Shown in pieces: positions 1 through 5,519 of a stretch of DNA of 6,151 bases; position 1 is the first letter of the stretch; each line of letters begins with the position of its first letter. The position numbers were made by a program, and so were the translations under genes. Location: assembly GCA_946184715.1 (NCBI GenBank), contig CAMHGU010000140.1:1-6151 (forward strand), written 5' to 3'. The notes beneath the pieces were generated by a model that did no database searches, was not told the DNA's origin, and worked only from the letters and a program-made list of their open reading frames with translations. The stretch comes from an uncultured bacterium (lineage in GTDB: Bacteria > Bacteroidota > Bacteroidia > Bacteroidales > Muribaculaceae).

Positions 1-32
1 GCCCCACATTGACGCGCAGCGGCTATGTGGGG
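1..32. repeat. Outer arm of the inverted repeat, left copy
   Basis: Imperfect palindrome with an 8-base stem (2-9 pairing with 25-32) around a GC-rich centre. Its reverse complement recurs at 164-196 with a single base inserted. It may continue beyond the window start. Confidence 0.8.
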
Positions 33-163
33 GAATCGTCGCCACCACACATCGGCTACCTCGAAGAGGTTGTACCACGTTATAGTATCCTATCATCCAC
101 CCGTGCCCTGGCGATTGGTGTGTAACCTCTTCGAGGTAACATCCACGGTGGGGGTGCTGTGTA

Positions 164-196
164 CCCCACATAGCCGCTGGCGCGTCAATGTGGGGC
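164..196. repeat. Outer arm of the inverted repeat, right copy
   Basis: Reverse-complement partner of bases 1-32; the only difference is an additional G at 180. The arm itself forms a hairpin through CCCCACAT (164-171) and ATGTGGGG (188-195). A second, competing pairing is possible between GGGGT (151-155) and ACCCC (163-167). Confidence 0.8.
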
Positions 197-197
197 T

Positions 198-223
198 AAC
201 AAGCTAAAACCTCTGCGAGGTTT
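198..223 (-). terminator. Probable intrinsic terminator of the thiamine-uptake operon
   Basis: Read on the minus strand, AAACCTC (223-217) pairs perfectly with GAGGTTT (213-207) over a 3-base loop. The stem runs into TTTT (209-206) and then a partly T-rich stretch down to 198. It lies about 40 bases past the permease stop codon. The stem is short and half A-T, so strength is uncertain. The CCTC-3 bases-GAGG core is the same as in the inner hairpins of the neighbouring inverted repeat, so it could instead be a fragment of that element. Confidence 0.5.
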
Positions 224-263
224 CCCTCCCACGCAGCGCAATCCCCGCCCCCTTTTCGGATGC

Positions 264-860
264 CTACTGCTGCGGCTTGGGCATCACGCGCAGCCAGCGG
301 ATATATCCGGCGATGGCTATGAGGACATACAGACCGTAAAGTCCGGCTTTGAACGGGATACCTTTTACGACATACAAAACGCAGCACACCACATCGACCA
401 CAATCCAAAGCAGCCACTGCTCGGCGTACTTGCGCGACAGCGCCCAGAGCGCCACGAAGCTCATCGCGTTGGTAAACGAGTCGGCAACGGGCACCGTACT
501 ATTGGTAAAGGTGATGAGCACCCAATAGGTAGCGCCCCATAGGGCAAAGAAGGCAATGGCGGCCGGCAACACCTGCCTTAGCGGGAAGTGAGAAATCTCC
601 ACCGAGCGGCGCTTGCCCCCACGCTTCCTGAGACCGAATTTCCACACGGCAAACCCGTAGATGGCGGCAAGCGTGTAGTACATCGCCATTCCGGCATCGC
701 CGTAAAGGCCGTGGCTCCAGTAAAGCCATATATCAAAGGCCGGCATCACCACGCTCACCACCCACAAAGCGATGTGGGCACGATATTCCAGCCAGATGTA
801 GAGCAGGCCGAGCAGCGTGGTGAAGGCATCGAGCCAATGGGAGGAGAGAAATTCGAGCAT
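264..860 (-). CDS. pnuT: PnuC/PnuT-family permease, probably for thiamine
   Basis: Inner-membrane transporter of the PnuC family, 198 residues, close to the family's usual length. These proteins move vitamin precursors by facilitated diffusion, with later phosphorylation trapping the substrate. The hydrophobic segments lie near residues 12-24, 30-46, 58-76, 98-118, 130-142, 150-165 and 172-190. The family-like C-terminal half has W149 and W152, D156, Y163, K166 and the stretch GLYGLYVLIAIAG followed by W189. The ATG at 860-858 begins 2 bases after the receptor stop codon (865-863), so the two genes are almost certainly cotranscribed and perhaps translationally coupled. The family also includes nicotinamide riboside carriers. 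The TPP riboswitch at the head of the operon argues for thiamine, as in the PnuT branch known from Bacteroidetes; this substrate is inference from context. No Shine-Dalgarno is seen. Confidence 0.88.
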   Translation of the reverse strand: MLEFLSSHWLDAFTTLLGLLYIWLEYRAHIALWVVSVVMPAFDIWLYWSHGLYGDAGMAMYYTLAAIYGFAVWKFGLRKRGGKRRSVEISHFPLRQVLPAAIAFFALWGATYWVLITFTNSTVPVADSFTNAMSFVALWALSRKYAEQWLLWIVVDVVCCVLYVVKGIPFKAGLYGLYVLIAIAGYIRWLRVMPKPQQ

Positions 861-862
861 CG

Positions 863-3112
863 TCAGAACGAAACTATTACCGAGCCGATTACATTGATAG
901 GCGCTTGAGCCGAATAGTAGGCGTAGCGATACACTTGCGCCTCTCCCTGCTCATCGCGATAGTAGCCCGCTCCGGCGTAGCCGTTGCTGCTATACTTGGC
1001 ACTGAAGAGGTTGTTGACCGTGAAGCCCAAGTGGAGGCGGCGGCAATGACGCAGCTTGAAGTCGTAGCCCAAGTGCAGATTGGTGACGAAATACGGGTCG
1101 ATGGCCTGCTCGTCGCTCTTGACGTTGGTCATATACTGCTTCGACACATATTGCGACTGAAGCACGGCAGTGAAGTTGCGATAGTTGAAGCTGAAGATGT
1201 TACCCAAAATCACTGAGGGCGAGAACGCTATGGGTGTATCCTTATAGAAGAAGGTGATGGGGTTGGCGTAATCGTCGTCGTAGATAGTCTCGGTGAAGTT
1301 TTTGATACGGTTGCGGCTGAAGGTGGCATTGACATTCCAGGCAAACCAATCCACGGGCTTCAGGCCGAACATCAACTCGATACCGGCGCGGTAGCTATCG
1401 GGCACGTTCATAGTGAGGAGCTCGCCGGTGTCGCCTATCATACCGGTGGGTACCAGCTGGTCGCGGTAGCTCATATAGTAGAGGTTGACAGCGGCCGAAA
1501 CCATACCGCGATTGAAGGTGTAGCCTATCTCGTAGTCGTAGAGTTTCTCGCGCGTGGGGTAGAGATTGGGCTGCGACTTGGTGTAGCAGTCGCGCGACGG
1601 CTCTTTCTGAGCTACGGCGAAGGAGGCGAAGAGGCGGTGATGGTTGTTAATCCGCCAGTTGACGCCCAGCTTAGGGTTGAAGAAGTTGAATTTCTCGTGG
1701 ACGTTGAGCGTCTGCAGCTGATCAGCCACATAGTCATAGCGGTCGTTGACGCCGTTGATTTTGTAATCGATATGGCGATACTGGAGGTCGGCGTAGGCCG
1801 AGAAGCCGCGGGCGATATCCACATTGGCACGGGCGTAGATATTTGCATCGGTCTTTTTGCCCTTGTTGCGATAGTACTCCTGGTCAGGGGCGAGCGGGCC
1901 GAGGTAGTTCTTCACCCAGGCAATCTGCCCGAAGTGGTAGCCACCGTAGTGATTGGCAGCGCCCCCGAGGGTGGCATCGACGATGCCGCTGCGATAGTTG
2001 ACGGCAAAGACACCGCCACCGAATCCGTTGTCCATCTTCTTGCGCCTGATGAGGTCGCTCTTCTTCTGCAAGTTGCCGTCGGCATCAACGAAGGGCGTAA
2101 GGCCATACTCCTTAAGGGTGCGACGCGTCTTATACTCTTGATAGTAGCCATCGCCCTTGGTGTAGTGGAGCGCGGCATTGAGCGACCACTCCGGCGTGAA
2201 GCGCCGGTCGAGGATAAGCTGGAAATTGTGCTGGATGTAGTTGTCGGTCTGGTCGGGGTAGTAAGCGGTGTTGCCCTGGTCATCGGTGTATTGGCCGCAA
2301 GAGTTGTAGCGGCGCCCGTAGGTTTCCATCTCTTCCTTAGTGGCGTAGTTCCAGGCGTGATAAGTGCGCTCTTTGCCACCGAAGGCGAGGAGGCGCACCA
2401 GCGTGTTGTCATTGACGTAAGCCACTTGCCCTTTGTAGGACCACAAATGAGCGAAGGCCCTTTCGATATAACCGTCGCTGCCGATATTGGACAGGCGCAA
2501 ATCAGCGGTCCAATGGTTGCGCAGCAAGCCGGAGGCTACTTTAAGCGTCTCTTTATGAGTGTTGTACATTCCATAAGAGCCGGCAAACTCGGCCGAGGGC
2601 CGCTTATCGGTGTAAAGGTCGGTGGTCATATCGATACTGCCGCCGAAGCTGGCCGAGCCGAAATTGGAGATGCCGGCGCCGCGCTGTATCTGGATTGTAC
2701 TGGCCGACGATATAAGGTCGGGGGTATTAACCCAGTAGAGCTGATGACTCTCGGAGTTGTTGATGGGGATACCATTGGCCGAGACGTTGATGCGGGTTGC
2801 ATCGGTACCGCGCACACGGATTGAGGTGTAGCCTACGCCCGTTCCGGCATCGCTGGTGGCTATCACCGATGGGGTGGTCTGCAACAGGAACGGCACGTCC
2901 TGCCCCAGGTTGAAGGCGGAAAGCTGCTCTGATTGCAGATTGGTGAATGCTATAGGCGTGCGGGCCGTGGCGCGCGGGGCCTGTATCGACACCTCTTCAA
3001 GATTAATCACTGTAGCGGAATCGGTATCCGCCTTGCTCGATTGTGCATAGCACACGCTGCTCAGTGATGCGCATAGCATCGCGGTTGCAGCGGAAAAAAG
3101 GATTTTTTTCAT
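863..3112 (-). CDS. TonB-dependent outer-membrane receptor, probable thiamine receptor
   Basis: A 749-residue outer-membrane active transporter powered by TonB/ExbBD. Residues 1-23 form a signal peptide (MKK, then a hydrophobic core, with likely cleavage after CYA). INLEEV at 36-41 is a plausible TonB box region. The plug spans about 45-165, with typical elements such as IRVRGTDATRINV, GIPINN and IQIQRGAGISNFGSASFGGSI (split by family position around 98-160). The rest is an aromatic-rich beta-barrel ending in a terminal phenylalanine (VIVSF), the usual assembly signal. It lacks the carboxypeptidase-regulatory-like N-terminal extension of SusC proteins, and no SusD partner is adjacent. The ATG at 3112-3110 follows the TPP riboswitch by 9 bases, and a PnuC-type permease follows directly. 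Bacteroidetes receptors in this setting are predicted thiamine (OMR1-type) receptors. The fold is certain; the thiamine substrate is inferred from the riboswitch and the neighbour. Confidence 0.93.
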   Translation of the reverse strand: MKKILFSAATAMLCASLSSVCYAQSSKADTDSATVINLEEVSIQAPRATARTPIAFTNLQSEQLSAFNLGQDVPFLLQTTPSVIATSDAGTGVGYTSIRVRGTDATRINVSANGIPINNSESHQLYWVNTPDLISSASTIQIQRGAGISNFGSASFGGSIDMTTDLYTDKRPSAEFAGSYGMYNTHKETLKVASGLLRNHWTADLRLSNIGSDGYIERAFAHLWSYKGQVAYVNDNTLVRLLAFGGKERTYHAWNYATKEEMETYGRRYNSCGQYTDDQGNTAYYPDQTDNYIQHNFQLILDRRFTPEWSLNAALHYTKGDGYYQEYKTRRTLKEYGLTPFVDADGNLQKKSDLIRRKKMDNGFGGGVFAVNYRSGIVDATLGGAANHYGGYHFGQIAWVKNYLGPLAPDQEYYRNKGKKTDANIYARANVDIARGFSAYADLQYRHIDYKINGVNDRYDYVADQLQTLNVHEKFNFFNPKLGVNWRINNHHRLFASFAVAQKEPSRDCYTKSQPNLYPTREKLYDYEIGYTFNRGMVSAAVNLYYMSYRDQLVPTGMIGDTGELLTMNVPDSYRAGIELMFGLKPVDWFAWNVNATFSRNRIKNFTETIYDDDYANPITFFYKDTPIAFSPSVILGNIFSFNYRNFTAVLQSQYVSKQYMTNVKSDEQAIDPYFVTNLHLGYDFKLRHCRRLHLGFTVNNLFSAKYSSNGYAGAGYYRDEQGEAQVYRYAYYSAQAPINVIGSVIVSF

Positions 3113-3120
3113 ACTGTTTT

Positions 3121-3208
3121 TTCTCTACGCCGGTATTATCCGGATCAGGTTCAAAGGGTATAATCTCAGAGGCCGTAACGCGGTGAGCGCACTGCCCCAC
3201 CCCCAAAA
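3121..3208 (-). promoter_or_regulatory. TPP (THI-element) riboswitch
   Basis: Read on the minus strand this matches the TPP aptamer in order: GGGGTG (3203-3198), a variable P3 arm, CTGAGA (3169-3164), ACCC closing P2 (3159-3156), AACCTGATCCGGATAATACCGG (conserved core, about 3151-3131) and GCGTAGAGA (3130-3122). CCGG pairs with CCGG around ATAATA to make P5, and GGGT pairs with ACCC to make P2. P1 appears to be only TTTT with AAAA. The aptamer ends 9 bases before the receptor ATG and no terminator hairpin lies between them, so ligand-dependent blocking of translation start is more likely than attenuation. It should shut off the receptor and permease genes when TPP is abundant. Confidence 0.96.
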
Positions 3209-3223
3209 TCTTTTACTGCGCCG

Positions 3224-3255
3224 CAAAGTTAGTGAAAAGACGGGGAATAACCAAG
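3224..3255 (-). promoter_or_regulatory. Bacteroidetes-type promoter for the thiamine operon
   Basis: On the minus strand TAACTTTG (3231-3224) is a full match to the Bacteroidetes -7 consensus TAnnTTTG. CTTG (3255-3252), three of four bases of the -33 element TTTG, lies 20 bases upstream, within the usual spacing. Transcription would begin just before the riboswitch aptamer, which is where it is needed. Confidence 0.7.
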
Positions 3256-3271
3256 CCTCGGAGCCGCGAGG
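3256..3271 (-). terminator. Short GC-rich hairpin after the stress-protein gene
   Basis: CCTCG (3271-3267 on the minus strand) pairs with CGAGG (3260-3256) over a 6-base loop, starting 6 bases past the stop codon at 3280-3278. There is no clear run of T after it, so termination would be weak or factor-assisted. It sits directly against the -33 element of the next promoter. Confidence 0.3.
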
Positions 3272-3277
3272 TCATTC

Positions 3278-4372
3278 TCACACGGGTGTGGTAAGGATAG
3301 GTGTGTCGGAGAGATACAGCAGGCGATGAGCCATACTCGTATTGAAGAAACGCGAGAAGATGCTGCGTTTCTTATTAGGGATAACGATGAGGTCGATGGC
3401 GTTGTCCTTGATAAAGGTGTTGAGGTTGTCGAGGAACTTGCGGTCGCTGATGTCGTGAGGTACCACGCCATAGGCCGGATAGTGCTCGGCAAAATAGAGC
3501 AGATGCGACTTCATCACCGCTTCGGCAACCGACTTGGTGGGGACGAGCGTAAGGCCGAGCGGTCGCTTGGAGCCTATGAGGCGCGCCATAAGGTCAAACG
3601 AGAGCAAATCCTGCTGCGTCATATTGCTGAAATAGAGCACTCTCTTCACTTCAGCGAGGCCGGCAAGCTCGGAATTGTCGGGCAAGGCGAACACCGGGAA
3701 AGAGCCGGCATCCATCACCTCGGCGGTGACGCTGCCTATCAGCTCCTGCTCCTTCTGGTCCTTGCTGCGAGTGCCCATAATGGCGAGCGGGGTCTTGATT
3801 TCGCGCCCGAACTCTATCACCACATCCTCAGGTACACCCTCAGCCACTACGGTGCGATACTCCACCTGCGGCAGCTCGCCCTTGAGCATCATCTTGGAGA
3901 TACGGTCGGAGAGCCGCTTGACAAACGCTTTGGCATCGCGCTCCAGCCGGCGGCGATATTCAATAGGATTGTGAGTGTCGCGATGGCGAATGTCGGTCTC
4001 GAAAAGGTCATCGTAGTAAGTGAGCATCAACACCACTTTATAATGAAGCTCGGCTGCCCACACGATGCCGAAACGGCACAGGTTAATCGCGTTGGCATTC
4101 GGCTCCACTCGAATAAGGATCTCCTGGTCGCTCTTGCGCTTGCTCTTCTTGAAATACGACAACGACTCGGGGTTCTCGACCACCTGCAGGGCAAGCGGCA
4201 AGTCGGCCTGACGAATACGCACCCTCACCCCGACAGCCACTTCGGCCTGCTCGAGGTTAATCTCCTGAATCACAGGCTCTATGCCTGCCTTTTGGAGCTG
4301 TGCCTTGAGCACACTTGCCTTTTCATAGCTGTGGATGGCAAGGGTGATGTATTTGTCCTTATCGTAAGCCAT
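3278..4372 (-). CDS. Tandem universal stress protein (UspA-like) with N-terminal DUF2007-like domain
   Basis: A 364-residue soluble protein with three parts. Residues 7-68 (from KYITLAIHSYEKA) resemble the DUF2007 'putative signal transducing' domain. Residues about 84-232 are a UspA-type domain ending with GTRSKDQKEQELIGS (200-214) and PVFALP. Residues about 243-364 are a more diverged second Usp half ending with HRLLYLSDTPIL. Usp proteins are cytoplasmic, often dimeric or tandem, and bind ATP in some branches. Here the G-x2-G-x9-G(S/T) nucleotide loop is only partly kept, so ATP binding is doubtful. I chose the ATG at 4372-4370 because the first domain begins straight after it. An in-frame ATG at 4405 is possible, and longer starts would overlap the upstream gene. 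That gene, a small DNA-binding protein, ends 61 bases before, so the two are probably cotranscribed. The Usp call is firm; the DUF2007 call is moderate. Confidence 0.82.
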   Translation of the reverse strand: MAYDKDKYITLAIHSYEKASVLKAQLQKAGIEPVIQEINLEQAEVAVGVRVRIRQADLPLALQVVENPESLSYFKKSKRKSDQEILIRVEPNANAINLCRFGIVWAAELHYKVVLMLTYYDDLFETDIRHRDTHNPIEYRRRLERDAKAFVKRLSDRISKMMLKGELPQVEYRTVVAEGVPEDVVIEFGREIKTPLAIMGTRSKDQKEQELIGSVTAEVMDAGSFPVFALPDNSELAGLAEVKRVLYFSNMTQQDLLSFDLMARLIGSKRPLGLTLVPTKSVAEAVMKSHLLYFAEHYPAYGVVPHDISDRKFLDNLNTFIKDNAIDLIVIPNKKRSIFSRFFNTSMAHRLLYLSDTPILTTPV

Positions 4373-4433
4373 GTAGAAATGATGATGCGAGAAAGAGGCC
4401 GGCATCAGAGCCGGATCTACGCGATAGGCTATC

Positions 4434-4697
4434 TCACTGAGCTGCGGAGTTCTTCTCCTCGAGGATAGCGAGAGCCATATTGTAGATAGTGGGGTCGTCG
4501 AGTACCACGATGCCGCCGTCGGGCCCCGGCTCAATGTGAAGTCCAGCGTTCAACCCGGTCTCGTAATTGCTGCCACCGAAATAGTTTCTTACGGTCTGGA
4601 CCGACACATTGAGTTCGTCAGCAATTCTGTGCATGGAGCCGGTGGGTAAGCTCGCTTTAACCTTGCGAAGCTCGTTGAAAGTGGTTGTAACAGGCAT
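4434..4697 (-). CDS. Small helix-turn-helix DNA-binding protein
   Basis: An 87-residue protein whose centre reads as a helix-turn-helix: MHRIADELN (22-30) as first helix, a turn at N30-V31, and SVQTVRNYF (32-40) as recognition helix. This pattern resembles small Bacteroidales-type regulators that choose between sites using a single HTH. The C-terminal part carries a glycine- and acid-rich stretch, HIEPGPDGGIVVLDD (54-68), then a short helix, and is too small to be a classic ligand-binding domain. It lies first in a likely two-gene unit with the stress protein, which suggests it regulates or accompanies the stress protein, possibly its own promoter too; that is inference. The ATG at 4697-4695 is the only sensible start and is preceded by A/T-rich DNA without a Shine-Dalgarno. 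I do not recognise a named family member. Confidence 0.8.
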   Translation of the reverse strand: MPVTTTFNELRKVKASLPTGSMHRIADELNVSVQTVRNYFGGSNYETGLNAGLHIEPGPDGGIVVLDDPTIYNMALAILEEKNSAAQ

Positions 4698-4749
4698 AAT
4701 CGTATAGTATTTTATTGATTAGACTTTATGGTTTATATACATTCGGCTA

Positions 4750-4781
4750 CTAATTTAGCGATTATTCGCCGTTTGTGCAAG
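4750..4781 (-). promoter_or_regulatory. Candidate promoter for the HTH-stress protein unit
   Basis: On the minus strand TAAATTAG (4757-4750) matches TAnnTTTG at five of six fixed positions. CTTG (4781-4778), three of four bases of TTTG, lies 20 bases upstream, the same arrangement as the thiamine-operon promoter. It would leave a leader of roughly 45 bases. Match quality is moderate and the region is A/T-rich, so a chance match is possible. Confidence 0.4.
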
Positions 4782-4797
4782 TTTTCGGCCAAGTTTT
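4778..4797 (-). repeat. Direct repeat AAAACTTG x2 beside the candidate promoter
   Basis: AAAACTTG occurs at 4797-4790 and again at 4785-4778 on the minus strand, with starts 12 bases apart (about one helical turn). The second copy overlaps the proposed -33 element. It could be an operator, for instance for the HTH protein encoded just downstream, or chance in A/T-rich spacer DNA. Confidence 0.35.
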
Positions 4798-4807
4798 TGA
4801 AAAATCA

Positions 4808-5503
4808 TTATGCGGCAGCTTCTTTCAGGAACGGAAACCACAGGAACGCAAACGCCAAAATGGCTACAATTACGACGCCTAAATTGTAGGCAATTATGAC
4901 AATGGCAGCCTTCTTGGCCTGTTGATGCCGCTGGGTGAATGGCGCTATGCGCAAGCGCGGTGCAATGCGCGAGAACGCCCACCACAGCATAGCCGCCGCG
5001 GCGCCCCCCACTACGAGACCACCCACGATGTCGCCGGGATAATGCACACCCAGATAGATACGGCTATAGCATACTATGGCTGTCCAGAGCACGGCGGCCA
5101 CCGTAAAGAGCCGGTAGCGAAAGGCGAGCGAGAGCGTCAGGGCTACGCCTATCATATTGGCCGCATGGCTCGACACGAAACCGTAAGGGCCGCCGGCGTA
5201 ACCGTTGACCAGATGCACCCCTGCGAGCGTAGGCTCATGCGACGGGCGCGGCCGCTCCACGAGCACTTTGATAACCGAGGAGCTGAGCTGGTCGGCCAGC
5301 AGCACTACAAGGCCTACCACCGCAATCACCGCCAGCCCTCTTCGCCAATCGTGGCGCAGCAGCAGATAAGCCAAGGCCATATACATCACCACCCAGGTGA
5401 ACCTATTAGTGACTATCCAGAAATAGCAGTCGAAGAATGGCGAATGGTGCGAATTGATGGCGGTGAAGAGCCACGCGTCCCATTGGTTGAGCAAGTCGAG
5501 CAT
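4808..5503 (-). CDS. PAP2-family membrane phosphatase
   Basis: A 231-residue integral membrane phosphatase of the type 2 phosphatidic acid phosphatase family, which removes phosphate from lipid phosphates or pyrophosphates. All three motifs are present: K79-x6-R86-P87, S111-S112-H113 (in place of PSGH), and S147-R148-x5-H154-x3-D158, which supplies the phosphohistidine nucleophile H154. Hydrophobic segments lie near 36-49, 56-74, 114-128, 132-146, 160-177 and 199-223. An active enzyme is therefore expected, with its site facing the periplasm. Candidates include recycling of undecaprenyl pyrophosphate and removal of a lipid A phosphate (LpxE/LpxF type, used by gut Bacteroidetes); the sequence alone does not decide. 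Its ATG at 5503-5501 lies 16 bases after the BatE-like stop codon, so it is probably cotranscribed with that gene. Confidence 0.9.
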   Translation of the reverse strand: MLDLLNQWDAWLFTAINSHHSPFFDCYFWIVTNRFTWVVMYMALAYLLLRHDWRRGLAVIAVVGLVVLLADQLSSSVIKVLVERPRPSHEPTLAGVHLVNGYAGGPYGFVSSHAANMIGVALTLSLAFRYRLFTVAAVLWTAIVCYSRIYLGVHYPGDIVGGLVVGGAAAAMLWWAFSRIAPRLRIAPFTQRHQQAKKAAIVIIAYNLGVVIVAILAFAFLWFPFLKEAAA

Positions 5504-5519
5504 ACGGCAGCTATTGACG

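Larger units (their letters stand above)
1..196. repeat. Nested intergenic inverted repeat (two facing two-hairpin units)
   Basis: Non-coding DNA beyond the 3' end of the thiamine operon. Bases 1-32, reverse-complemented, match 164-196 at all 32 positions with one extra G at 180. Further in, 57-71 is the exact reverse complement of 124-138 (15 bases). The offsets from the two ends are nearly equal (56 and 58 bases), so the block is two copies of a roughly 71-base unit facing each other across a unique centre (72-123). The 24-25 bases between the conserved parts of each unit are diverged. Each outer part folds on itself (CCCCACAT with ATGTGGGG), and each inner part is a CCTC-3 bases-GAGG hairpin. 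This layout resembles REP doublets (BIMEs) or a small MITE. No transposase or recombinase gene is visible. The left limit is uncertain because the repeat begins exactly at the window edge. Confidence 0.8.

Noticed and set aside
33..163. Phase-variable invertible promoter between the inverted repeats
   Set aside because: Bacteroidales invertons are flanked by inverted repeats, but no TAnnTTTG element is present on either strand of the interval and no recombinase gene is visible. The arms are also hairpins themselves, which fits a REP-like element better.
1..263. tRNA, CRISPR array or small gene in the left non-coding region
   Set aside because: No cloverleaf or T-loop consensus, no regularly spaced direct repeats, and the short open frames there span the palindromes and show no protein-like composition.
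1637..2824. Long open frame of 395 codons on the plus strand
   Set aside because: It lies wholly opposite the receptor gene. Its translation is a monotonous run of V, I, A and G with no recognisable domain, as expected of the complement of a GC-biased coding frame.
3326..4468. Long open frame of 380 codons on the plus strand
   Set aside because: It is antisense to the stress-protein gene, whose Usp features are clear; the plus-strand product shows no family features and no promoter.
4373..4534. Longer N-terminus for the stress protein starting at 4534
   Set aside because: The extra 54 residues would overlap the HTH gene by about 100 bases and are low-complexity S/T/R/P with no domain; the ATG at 4372 sits right before the first domain.
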